Source of the DNA: Kineococcus gynurae
Lineage (GTDB): Bacteria > Actinomycetota > Actinomycetes > Actinomycetales > Kineococcaceae
NCBI RefSeq assembly: GCF_050871315.1
Contig: NZ_JBJLRE010000017.1
Length of the DNA stretch: 64,000 nucleotides
Strand: one strand, 5' to 3'
Below are positions 24,609 to 32,309 of the stretch, piece by piece (positions within the stretch are counted from its first letter, which is position 1; each line of letters begins with the position of its first letter). The position numbers and the translations under genes are program-made. The notes beneath the pieces were generated by a model. It was not told the DNA's origin. It searched no databases and was given only the letters and a program-made list of their open reading frames with translations.

Positions 24609-25165
24609 GCTCTCCCAGTTCCGCCCGGCACGGCGCCGGCCTCGCCCCGGCCCCCGCCCCCACCGGCAGCGGCCCCATCGGGGTCGTCGGACCGGTCCTC
24701 GCCCTGCTGCTGCTCGCCGTCGGGGTGCTGCTCGTCCGCGACGCCCTCGTCGCGGGCGGTGCGATCGGCGGATCGGCGATCCTGCCCGCCGCCGTCGACG
24801 GGGCCCGGGGGTTCGCGGCCGAGACCTGGCTGGTCGCGGTCGGGGTCGTCGTGGTCCTGATCGGGCTGTGGCTCGTCGTCACCGCCCTGCGGCCCCGCTC
24901 GCGGCGCACGCTGCCGCTGCGCTCGGCGACCAACACCTTCCTGCACACCTCCGACCTGGCCCGGCTCGCCTCCGGCGCCGCGCGCGACGTCGACGGGGTG
25001 CTCTCCGCCTCGACGTCGGCCTCGCGCAGCAAGGTCACCGTCTCGGTGCAGGCCACCGGACCCGTCGACGACGAGGTCCGCCGGGCCGTCACCGCCGCCG
25101 TGGGCGTCGTCAACCCCCCGCCGAGGGTCTCGGTGCGGGTCAGCACGTCGGGAGGACAGCGATGA
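24605..25165 (+). CDS. DUF6286-type membrane protein
   Basis: A 186-residue protein with two membrane segments (VVGPVLALLLLAVGVLLVRD and WLVAVGVVVVLIGLWLVVTA) and a C-terminal soluble domain of the Asp23-like alpha/beta kind (LARLASGAARDVDGVLSAST, VTVSVQATGPVDDEVRRAVT). Proteins of this form, called DUF6286, occur only in actinobacterial Asp23 operons and may be a second membrane anchor. GTG 24605 overlaps the previous stop; its own stop overlaps the amaP start. Confidence 0.8.
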   Translation: MSSPSSARHGAGLAPAPAPTGSGPIGVVGPVLALLLLAVGVLLVRDALVAGGAIGGSAILPAAVDGARGFAAETWLVAVGVVVVLIGLWLVVTALRPRSRRTLPLRSATNTFLHTSDLARLASGAARDVDGVLSASTSASRSKVTVSVQATGPVDDEVRRAVTAAVGVVNPPPRVSVRVSTSGGQR

Positions 25166-25743
25166 GCCGCGGTGTCGTCGGTCTCGACCGGTTCCTCGCC
25201 CTGCTCGCGGGCCTGGTCCTCGTCGTCGTGGGGGTCGCGGTCGCGGCCTGGCCCCTCGGCTACCTCAAGCAGGTGTGGCCCGCGATGCCCGACGAGCTCC
25301 GCCTGCAGACCGCGGGCGACGTCGTCGGGGCGTCCTGGTGGCCCTGGGCCGCGGGGGGTGCGGGGGTCGTCCTGGCCCTGCTCGCCCTGTGGTGGCTGCT
25401 CGCCCACGTGCCGCGTCGCGGGGCCGGTGACCTGTCCCTGCCGGGGTCGGACCGGGCCGGCCGCCTCATGGTCGACGCCGACGCCCCGGCCTCGGCGGCG
25501 GCGGACGTCCTCGCCGACGCGCCGGGCGTGCGCAGCGCGCGCGGTCGGACCATCCGCGACCGCAACCAGCTGGTCGTCGAGCTGACCGTGGTCACCGAAC
25601 CCGACGCCGATCTCGACGCGGTGGTCTCCGCCTCCGACGCGGTCGTGGCCGACCTGGCCCGTGTCCTCGGGCGTCCCGACGCCCGGGCCCGCGTCCAGAT
25701 CACCGTGGCCCGCCGCGGCCGATCGGGAAGCCGGGTGCACTGA
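25162..25743 (+). CDS. amaP: Alkaline-shock membrane anchor AmaP-like
   Basis: A 193-residue protein with the AmaP layout: two membrane helices (FLALLAGLVLVVVGVAVAA and WPWAAGGAGVVLALLALWWL) and a cytoplasmic domain (AASAAADVLADAPGVRSARG is near the second Asp23-like strand; RNQLVVELTVVTEPDADLDA follows). AmaP binds Asp23 proteins to the membrane in Gram-positive bacteria. ATG 25162 overlaps the previous stop (ATGA). It is last in the operon. Confidence 0.8.
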   Translation: MSRGVVGLDRFLALLAGLVLVVVGVAVAAWPLGYLKQVWPAMPDELRLQTAGDVVGASWWPWAAGGAGVVLALLALWWLLAHVPRRGAGDLSLPGSDRAGRLMVDADAPASAAADVLADAPGVRSARGRTIRDRNQLVVELTVVTEPDADLDAVVSASDAVVADLARVLGRPDARARVQITVARRGRSGSRVH

Positions 25744-25898
25744 CCCGTCCTGCCTGGGGTCCGCCCCCTCCCCGGACCGTGCGCCGGGCACCGTGAGCAG
25801 AATCGGTGCCCGGCGTGCGCCGTTCCCGGGCCGGTCGCGGTCATCGCGTCGGTCCACCGGCCACACCCCCCGCTGCGACCCGCCGAGGAGGCCCACCC

Positions 25899-26648
25899 GT
25901 GCCGATTCCGTTCGACCGGTTGCCCCCGGCCAGCGCCGTGGACCTGCGGGGGCCGGTCATGATGCACCAGCACTGGGACGACCTCGCCTTCCTGCACTGG
26001 GCGGTGGACCCCGCCGTCGTCGCCCCGCACCTGCCGCCCGGGGTGGAGCCGGACGTCCTCGACGGGGTGACCTACGTCGGGCTCATCCCGTTCACGCTGC
26101 GTGGCGCCGCGCCCGGCCGCCTGCCCGCGGTGCCGTGGCTCGGCACCTTCCTGGAGACCAACGTCCGGCTGTACTCCCGCGACGCCCGGGGCCGGCGCGG
26201 GGTCGTGTTCGTGTCCCTCGACGCCGACCGCCTCGCCGTCGTCCTCGGCGCCCGGCTCGCCTTCAACCTGCCCTACCGCTTCTCCGCCATGGACCGGCAC
26301 GAGCGCTGGCACGAGGGACGACGCGAACTGCTCTGGCGCTGCCGCACCCCTGCGGGGGCGCGCAGCCGGATCGGCGTCCGCGTGCAGCGGCGCGCCCCCC
26401 GCGGGGCCGACGCCGACGTGGCCCGCTTCTGCACCGCCCGGTTCGGGCTGCACGTGCGCCACCTCGGACGGACCTGGTGGATCGCCAACGAGCACGAGGA
26501 GTGGCGGCTGCGCGAGGCCGAGCTCACCCGGTTCGACGACGGGCTGCTGGCCGCGGGGGGTTTTGACGGGCTCGCCACCCGCGCCCCCGACTCGGTCCTG
26601 TTCAGCGTCCGGGTGAGCACCCGGTTCGCCCTGCCGGTCCCGCTGTGA
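25899..26648 (+). CDS. DUF2071 (YqjF-type) protein
   Basis: A 249-residue protein of the DUF2071 family, recognised from VMMHQHWDDLAFLHWAVDPA near the start, VTYVGLIPFTLRG, LGTFLETNVRLYSRDARGRR, VFVSLDADRLAVVLGAR and a run of aromatic strands (DRHERWHEGRRELLWRC). The family is of unknown function, with a fold related to acetoacetate decarboxylase. GTG 25899 has GAGGAGG 8 bases upstream. It lies between the Asp23 operon and the CNNM genes without overlap. Confidence 0.85.
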   Translation: MPIPFDRLPPASAVDLRGPVMMHQHWDDLAFLHWAVDPAVVAPHLPPGVEPDVLDGVTYVGLIPFTLRGAAPGRLPAVPWLGTFLETNVRLYSRDARGRRGVVFVSLDADRLAVVLGARLAFNLPYRFSAMDRHERWHEGRRELLWRCRTPAGARSRIGVRVQRRAPRGADADVARFCTARFGLHVRHLGRTWWIANEHEEWRLREAELTRFDDGLLAAGGFDGLATRAPDSVLFSVRVSTRFALPVPL

Positions 26649-26748
26649 CGTCTGGGGAAGGCTGGGGGACAGGGAACTCTCAGGGCGACCGGCCCGTTGA
26701 CCCGTTCACCGCCGACGCCCGACCGACCGAGAGAGGACCGCCGCCGCC

Positions 26749-26826
26749 GTGCGCGACGACCGCCCTGCCGATCAACCTCCGAGTACCTGGCGCCCCCGCC
26801 TCGATGACGACGGGGGCGCGGCATGA
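26749..26826 (+). CDS. Possible leader peptide before CNNM gene
   Basis: A 25-codon frame (VRDDRPADQPPSTWRPRLDD then DGGAA) starts with GTG 26749, has GAGAGGA about 10 bases upstream and ends in TGA overlapping the ATG of the next gene (ATGA). The next gene has no Shine-Dalgarno of its own, so its translation may depend on ribosomes finishing this peptide. The codons are ordinary; the peptide shows no membrane or metal motif. Confidence 0.4.
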   Translation: MRDDRPADQPPSTWRPRLDDDGGAA

Positions 26827-28241
26827 CCGAGATCCTCGCGATCGTCGTCGGGTTGCTCCTCGTGGCCGCCTGCGGTGGCTTCGTCGCCGCCGAGTTCGCC
26901 TTCCTCACCGTCGACCGTCCCACCGTCGAGCGGGCCGTCGCCACCGGCGACAAGAAGGCCAAGGGGGTCGAGAAGGGGCTCAAGACCCTCTCGACCCAGT
27001 TGTCCGGGGCCCAGCTCGGCATCACCATCACCAACCTGGCCATCGGGTTCCTGGCCGAACCCGCGATCGGACGGCTGCTGCGTCCCGTGCTCACCGACGC
27101 CGGGGTTCCCGGCGCCGCGGCGACCGGCGTGTCCTACGCGGTGGCCTTCGCCCTCTCCACGGGGATCACGATGGTCTTCGGTGAACTGGTCCCGAAGAAC
27201 CTGGCCATCGCCCGACCGCTGGAGACCGGTCGCGCCGTGCAGGCGTTCATGCGCGGTTTCACCACCGCCACCGGGCCGGCCCTGCGTTTCCTCAACGGTT
27301 CGGCCAACTGGCTGCTGCGCCGCATGGGCATCGAACCCCAGGAGGAGCTCGCGTCCGCGCGGTCCGCGGAGGAGCTGACGTCGCTCGTCGCCCGCTCCGC
27401 CGAGCAGGGAACCCTGCCCGAGGAGACCGCCGTCCTGGTCCAGCGTTCGCTCGTCTTCGGCTCGCGCCGGGCCGAGGACGTCATGACGCCCCGGGTCCGG
27501 TTGCACTCCCTCACCGCGCAGGACTCCCTCGTCGAACTGCTCGAGGCCGTCCACGCGTCGGGGCGCTCCCGGTTCCCGGTCGTCGACAGCGGCCCCGACG
27601 ACGTCGTGGGCGTCGTGCACGCCCGTCAGGTCCTCGACGTCGAACCCGCCGAGCGCGCGGGCGTCCCGCTCGCCTCGGTGGCGCACCGCGCCCTGCTGGT
27701 GCCCGAGACGATGGAACTGGACACCCTGCTCGACGAACTGAAGGCCACGCCGCTGCAGATGGCGCTCGTCGTCGACGAGTTCGGCGGCGTCTCGGGTCTG
27801 GTGACCCTGGAGGACCTGATCGAGGAGATCGTCGGCGAGGTCGTCGACGAGCACGACGCCGAACGCCCGCCCGGCCGGGAGCACCCCGACGGTGGTTGGG
27901 TCCTGTCCGGCCTGCTCCGTCCCGACGAGGCGTCCGCGCTGCTCGGGGTCGACCTGCCCGAGGACGACGAGTACGAGACCGTCGCCGGGTTGCTCGGGTT
28001 GCACCTCAACCGGTTGCCGCAGGTCGGTGACGAGGTGGAGGTCGCGGCCGGCTTCGCCGAGCGCGCCCGCGTCCGGTTGCGGGTCACCGCGCTCGACGGG
28101 TTGCGGGTCGACCAGCTGCACGCCGAGGTCCTGGACTTCGGTCTGGACGGCGACACCGCGGCCGAGGCCGCCCGCCCGGAGGCGACCAGCCCGCCGGAGC
28201 ACCACGAGGACGACGAGACGATCGAGGAGGGACGACGATGA
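26823..28241 (+). CDS. CNNM/CorC-family membrane protein with CBS pair (1)
   Basis: A 472-residue protein: CNNM/DUF21 domain with four membrane segments (1-185: IVVGLLLVAACGGFVAAEFA, then GAQLGITITNLAIGFLAEP; GITMVFGELVPKN), a CBS pair (about 215-340: SRRAEDVMTPRVRLHSL, MALVVDEFGGVSGLVTLEDL), and a CorC/HlyC transporter-associated domain at the C-terminus (GGWVLSGLLRPDEAS). Such proteins are linked to magnesium or cobalt efflux and hemolysin-like naming is historical. ATG 26823 overlaps the leader frame; the stop overlaps the second CNNM gene (ATGA). Confidence 0.9.
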   Translation: MTEILAIVVGLLLVAACGGFVAAEFAFLTVDRPTVERAVATGDKKAKGVEKGLKTLSTQLSGAQLGITITNLAIGFLAEPAIGRLLRPVLTDAGVPGAAATGVSYAVAFALSTGITMVFGELVPKNLAIARPLETGRAVQAFMRGFTTATGPALRFLNGSANWLLRRMGIEPQEELASARSAEELTSLVARSAEQGTLPEETAVLVQRSLVFGSRRAEDVMTPRVRLHSLTAQDSLVELLEAVHASGRSRFPVVDSGPDDVVGVVHARQVLDVEPAERAGVPLASVAHRALLVPETMELDTLLDELKATPLQMALVVDEFGGVSGLVTLEDLIEEIVGEVVDEHDAERPPGREHPDGGWVLSGLLRPDEASALLGVDLPEDDEYETVAGLLGLHLNRLPQVGDEVEVAAGFAERARVRLRVTALDGLRVDQLHAEVLDFGLDGDTAAEAARPEATSPPEHHEDDETIEEGRR

Positions 28242-29272
28242 GCGACGGTCTGGCCATCGGTATCGCGGTGCTGCTGCTCATCGGCAACGCCTTCTTCGTC
28301 GGGGCCGAGTTCTCGCTGATCTCGGTGCGACGCACCGTCGTGGAACGCCGAGCCCTGGAGGGCCGGCGCTCCGCGCGCACCACGCTGCGGGCCATGGAGA
28401 ACGTCTCCCTGATGATGGCCTGCGCCCAGCTGGGCATCACGCTCTGCTCGTTGGGGCTCGGGGCCATCGGAGAACCGGCCGTGGCCCACCAGCTGGAGAA
28501 ACCGTTCGCGGCCCTCGGCGTCCCCGAGGAACTCCTGCACCCGGTCGCGTTCGTCATCGCCATGGCCTTCGTCGTGTTCCTGCACGTCGTGCTCGGCGAG
28601 ATGGTCCCGAAGAACATCGCCCTCGCGGGTCCGGACCGGGTCGCCCTGCTGCTGACCCCGTTGCTGGTGCTGGTGGCCAAGATCCTCTACCCGGTCATCG
28701 GGACGATGAACTGGATCGCCAACCACGTCCTCAAGGCCGTGGGGGTCGAACCCAAGGACGAGGTGACGTCGGCCTTCACGCGCGACGAGGTGTCCGGGCT
28801 GGTCGCCGAGTCGCGCCGGGAAGGGTTGCTGGAGAAGGGGGAGGAGCTGCTCGCGCTGGGCGCCCTCACGTTCGCCGACCGCAAGGCCGGTGCCGTGCTG
28901 ATCCCCACCGAGCAGATCGCGGCGCTGCCCGCCGACGCGGTCGTGGCCGACGTCGAGGACGTGGCCCGCCGGACCGGGTTCTCCCGCTTCCCGGTGCGCT
29001 CCAGCCAGGGGGGTTTCCGCGGGTACGTCCACGTCAAGGACGTGCTGACCGCCGACGAGGCCGCTCGCCACGCGCCGGTCCCGCGCCGCTACGTGCGGCC
29101 GCTGGCCCGGGTCTCCGCCGACGACGCCATCAAGACGGTGCTGGAACGCATGCAGCGTTCCGGGGCGCACCTGGCCCGGGTCTTCGACGGCGACCGCGAG
29201 ATCGGCATCGTCGCCCTCGAGGACGTGCTCGAGGAACTCGTCGGCGAGGTGCGTGGCACCATCAGCGGGTGA
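28238..29272 (+). CDS. CNNM/CorC-family membrane protein with CBS pair (2)
   Basis: A 344-residue paralogue of the preceding gene: DUF21 domain (LAIGIAVLLLIGNAFFVGAE; MACAQLGITLCSLGLGAIGE; HVVLGEMVPKNIALAGPDRV) and CBS pair (ALTFADRKAGAVLIPTEQIA; GAHLARVFDGDREIGIVALE). It lacks the C-terminal CorC domain of its neighbour, so the two may form a heteromer in which the longer one supplies that domain; this is inference. Start and stop both overlap neighbours by four bases (ATGA and GTGA). Confidence 0.9.
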   Translation: MSDGLAIGIAVLLLIGNAFFVGAEFSLISVRRTVVERRALEGRRSARTTLRAMENVSLMMACAQLGITLCSLGLGAIGEPAVAHQLEKPFAALGVPEELLHPVAFVIAMAFVVFLHVVLGEMVPKNIALAGPDRVALLLTPLLVLVAKILYPVIGTMNWIANHVLKAVGVEPKDEVTSAFTRDEVSGLVAESRREGLLEKGEELLALGALTFADRKAGAVLIPTEQIAALPADAVVADVEDVARRTGFSRFPVRSSQGGFRGYVHVKDVLTADEAARHAPVPRRYVRPLARVSADDAIKTVLERMQRSGAHLARVFDGDREIGIVALEDVLEELVGEVRGTISG

Positions 29273-31077
29273 GCAACCCGTCGCCCGACCCCGCCGCCGC
29301 CCCGACCTGGGAACTCCGTTTCCGGGCGGGGCGCGTCGGCGTCCCGCAGTGGGCGCTGGACGCCCCCGACCGGTGCGCGGTCGTGGCCACCGCGTCCGGG
29401 GCGCTGGAGGTGCACTCCTACGACGTGGCGGCCGGTGAGCTGCGGCAGTTGACGGCCCGGCCCGAGGGGACCTCGGGCGCTGTCGTCGAGCCGTCGGGGG
29501 ACGGCATCTGGTGGTTCGACGACACCGCGGGCGACGAGCACGGACGCTGGCGCCGGCAGCCCTTCGGGGCGGCGCCGGGGGAGTCCGTCACCGACCCGGT
29601 CGACCTGCCCGCCGCCTACTCCGCCGGGCTCGCGCTCGGGCGCAGCGGTCGGGCCGTCGTCGGGCTCAACGACGACGGCTACGGCACCCGGGTCGTGGTC
29701 GTCGAGGGCGGGCAGGCGCGCACCCTCTACGAGCACCGCGAGGACGCCTGGGTCGCCGACCTCTCCCTGGACGAGGAGTGGGTCGCGCTCTCGCACTCCG
29801 AGCACGGCGACTCCCGTCACCCCGACCTGCGCGTCGTCCGCACCACCGACGGTTCGACCGTCGTCGAGCTGGCCGACGGGCCCGGCAAGGGGGTGGCCCC
29901 CGTGGCCTTCGCCCCCCGGCCCGGGGATCCCCGGCTGCTCGTGGAGCACGAACGCTCCGGCCGCGCCGAACTGCTCGTCCTCGACGTGACCGACGGGTCG
30001 GAGACGCCCATCGCCCTGGACGCCCCCGGCGAGGTCGCCGGCGCCGACTGGACCACCGACGCCGGTGCCCTCCTCGTCCTGCTCGACCACGAGGCGCGGA
30101 CCCGGCTCTACCGGCACGACCTGGCGGCGGGCACGACGACGCTCGTCGGCCCGACCACGGGCAGCGTCGGCACCGCGAGCGCGCGGCCCGACGGCGACGT
30201 CTGGTTCTCCTGGTCCTCGGCCGCGGAACCCTCGGCGGTGCGCCGCCTCGACGGGTCGGTCCTGCTCACCGCGCCGGGGCACCGCGCCCCCGGTTCCGTC
30301 CCGGTGCACGACGTGTGGGCCGAGGGCCCGGGGGGTCGGGTCCACGGTCTGCTGCGCCTCCCCGACGGGGCGGACGGACCGCTGCCGCTCGTGGTGGAGG
30401 TCCACGGCGGCCCGACCCACCACGACACCGATTCGTTCGGGGCCTACCCGGCCACCTGGGTCGACGAGGGGTTCGCCCACGTGCAGGTCAACTACCGCGG
30501 CTCGACCGGGTACGGCTCGGCCTGGCGCGACGCCATCGAGGAACGCATCGGCCACGTCGAGCTCGCCGACGTCGCCGCCGTCGTCGACCGCCTCGTCGCC
30601 GACGGGATCGCCGACCCCGCCCGCCTCATCCTGGGCGGGGCCTCCTGGGGCGGCTTCTGCACCCTGCTCGGCCTCGGGATCCAGCCCGACCGCTGGGCGC
30701 TGGGGCTGGCCGGGGTGCCGGTCGCCGACTACGTCGCCGCCTACGAGGACGAGATGGAGGGTCTCAAGGCCTTCGACCGCTCGCTGTTCGGCGGGTCTCC
30801 CGAGGAGGTCCCGGAGAAGTACCGCGACGCCTCCCCGCTGACCTACGTCGACGCCGTCCGCGTCCCCGTGCTGATCCTGGCCGGCGAGAACGACCCCCGC
30901 TGCCCGATCCGGCAGATCGAGAACTACGTGGCCCGGCTCGAGGAACGCGGTCTGCCGCACCAGGTGTACCGCTACGACGCCGGGCACGGGTCGTTGCTGG
31001 ACGACGAGCGGGTCGCCCAGATGCGCACCGAGCTGGAGTTCGTCCGCCGCCACCTGGGCGCCGGAACCACCGACTGA
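29269..31077 (+). CDS. S9-family serine peptidase
   Basis: A 602-residue prolyl-oligopeptidase-type enzyme. The N-terminal half is a beta-propeller of repeated short sheets; the C-terminal alpha/beta hydrolase domain starts near residue 360 (PLPLVVEVHGGPTHHDTDSF). Catalytic Ser lies in GGASWGGFCTLL, Asp in LAGENDPRCP and His in DAGHGSL near the end. It would cleave short peptides in the cytoplasm, as there is no signal peptide. GTG 29269 overlaps the upstream CNNM stop, suggesting one transcript. Confidence 0.88.
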   Translation: MSNPSPDPAAAPTWELRFRAGRVGVPQWALDAPDRCAVVATASGALEVHSYDVAAGELRQLTARPEGTSGAVVEPSGDGIWWFDDTAGDEHGRWRRQPFGAAPGESVTDPVDLPAAYSAGLALGRSGRAVVGLNDDGYGTRVVVVEGGQARTLYEHREDAWVADLSLDEEWVALSHSEHGDSRHPDLRVVRTTDGSTVVELADGPGKGVAPVAFAPRPGDPRLLVEHERSGRAELLVLDVTDGSETPIALDAPGEVAGADWTTDAGALLVLLDHEARTRLYRHDLAAGTTTLVGPTTGSVGTASARPDGDVWFSWSSAAEPSAVRRLDGSVLLTAPGHRAPGSVPVHDVWAEGPGGRVHGLLRLPDGADGPLPLVVEVHGGPTHHDTDSFGAYPATWVDEGFAHVQVNYRGSTGYGSAWRDAIEERIGHVELADVAAVVDRLVADGIADPARLILGGASWGGFCTLLGLGIQPDRWALGLAGVPVADYVAAYEDEMEGLKAFDRSLFGGSPEEVPEKYRDASPLTYVDAVRVPVLILAGENDPRCPIRQIENYVARLEERGLPHQVYRYDAGHGSLLDDERVAQMRTELEFVRRHLGAGTTD

Positions 31078-31135
31078 CCTGCCGCCGGACCACAGACCCC
31101 GCCCCCCACGTCCCCACCCGCCGCCCACCCGCCAC

Positions 31136-31175
31136 CGTGATCAAGGAATCCTTGGTGGCGAATTCCTTGATCACG
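31136..31175. repeat. Hairpin of a dispersed palindromic repeat
   Basis: CGTGATCAAGGAAT (31136-31149) and ATTCCTTGATCACG (31162-31175) form a 14-bp perfect stem with a 12-base loop, between the convergent S9 peptidase and crystallin-like genes. The same right arm with flanking GGG recurs at 19248-19261. It could be a bidirectional terminator or a REP-like element. Confidence 0.65.
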
Positions 31176-31209
31176 GGGGGCGAGGGGGTGGTCAGGCGTC
31201 TCCGTGGCC

Positions 31210-31719
31210 TCAGTAGAAGGCGATCGAACTGGTCCTGTCGTTCATCGCGCTGCCGACGTAACCGACGAACCTCCCCGGTCCGAAGGAGGCGCCGGCACGG
31301 TCTCGGTTGAAGTTCGCGTTCTCGAACAGACGGGCGGTGCAGTCGCTGTAGGTCCGGAACGAGCTGATCTTGTCGTTCCAGCCCGACGGCATCGACACCA
31401 GGGTGAAGTCCGTGTCGGCGTTCGTGTCGCACGGGGCGTTCTGCGTCACGGTCAGGACGGCGCCCCCGTAGTTCAGATCGGCGTAGAACTTGCCCAGGAG
31501 GTACGTCGCCGCCGCCGACGTCTGCGTCGTCGCAGCACCGGACAGGCTGGAACCGCAGCGGAGGGATCCCGTGCTGAGGTTCAGCGTGCAGCTCTGGGCG
31601 GGTGCCGCCTGCGCGGCGCCGACGGGCAGCACCAGGGCGCCCAGGGACAGGGCAGCCCCGACGGTGAGCCGTGCCGCTCGACGTCGAAGCCCTGCGGGGA
31701 TTGCCGATGTGCGGTTCAT
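31210..31719 (-). CDS. Secreted beta-gamma crystallin-like protein
   Basis: A 169-residue secreted protein. The signal peptide is clear: basic start RRRAARLT, hydrophobic core VGAALSLGALVLPVGA and cleavage AAQAAPA at about residue 38. The mature part has two crystallin-like Greek-key halves (FYADLNYGGAVLTVTQ; ARLFENANFNRDRAGASF), each with the calcium-binding signature (N/D)(N/D)xx(S/T)S: WNDKISSF and MNDRTSSI. Four cysteines likely form disulfides. The related peptidase-inhibitor I36 family is an alternative name. It converges with the S9 peptidase across the hairpin repeat. Confidence 0.78.
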   Translation of the reverse strand: MNRTSAIPAGLRRRAARLTVGAALSLGALVLPVGAAQAAPAQSCTLNLSTGSLRCGSSLSGAATTQTSAAATYLLGKFYADLNYGGAVLTVTQNAPCDTNADTDFTLVSMPSGWNDKISSFRTYSDCTARLFENANFNRDRAGASFGPGRFVGYVGSAMNDRTSSIAFY

Positions 31720-31798
31720 GAGACCTCCCTGGTCCGGGCGTCGGGCCGACGCCTCATGAGGACCGTTCTACGGGACGGTCGACCACTCGCTCGGGGAG

Positions 31799-31816
31799 CT
31801 ACGCAGATCTGCGTAG
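31799..31816. promoter_or_regulatory. 18-bp perfect palindrome, probable operator
   Basis: CTACGCAGATCTGCGTAG is perfectly symmetrical. It sits in the 155-base divergent region between the crystallin-like gene and the small membrane protein. A second shorter inverted repeat (GACCGT at 31761, ACGGTC at 31775) lies 25 bases away. The size and symmetry suit a dimeric repressor; no regulator gene is adjacent. Confidence 0.55.
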
Positions 31817-31874
31817 TCGGACCTCCGTCGCGGCGGGACCGGCCTGTGCCGATCCTTTCGGCCACACTCCTCGC

Positions 31875-32291
31875 ATGGACGCGCCGCAGGCCCTGCTGAC
31901 CGCGGCCGGGGTGCACGCGGGGTTCCAGGCGACCATCACCCTGCTCGTCTACCCGGCCCTGGTCGCCACGCCGCCGGCGTCGTGGGCGCGGGTGCACGCG
32001 GCCCACTCGCGGCGCATCGCTCCACTGGTCGCCGTCGTCTACGGAGCGCTCCTGGGGGCCTGGGTCTGTGTCCTTGTCGGGGGCGCGATGACGTTCCCGC
32101 TGTGGGTGGCGGCGGCGGGCAGCGTCGTCACCGGGGCGACGACGGCCCTGTCGGCCGCCCCGACCCACACCCGGCTGGGGCGGGAGGGGCCGCGGCCGGA
32201 GCTGCTGCGCCGCCTCGTCCGCGCCGACCGGGTGCGGCTGGTGGGCGCGCTGACGACCCTCGCCGGCGCATGGGTCGTGGTCGGACGGTGA
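31875..32291 (+). CDS. Four-helix membrane protein, unknown
   Basis: A 138-residue protein, with hydrophobic stretches about LLTAAGVHAGFQATITLLVY, RIAPLVAVVYGALLGAWVC, MTFPLWVAAAGSVVTGAT and LVGALTTLAGAWVVVG, so four membrane helices are likely. A positively charged loop (RPELLRRLVRADRVR) precedes the last. I do not recognise the family with confidence; it resembles DUF1772-type integral proteins. ATG 31875 lies 59 bases after the 18-bp palindrome and there is no clear ribosome site. Confidence 0.6.
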   Translation: MDAPQALLTAAGVHAGFQATITLLVYPALVATPPASWARVHAAHSRRIAPLVAVVYGALLGAWVCVLVGGAMTFPLWVAAAGSVVTGATTALSAAPTHTRLGREGPRPELLRRLVRADRVRLVGALTTLAGAWVVVGR

Positions 32292-32309
32292 CCCCGCCCG
32301 CCGGGGAGG

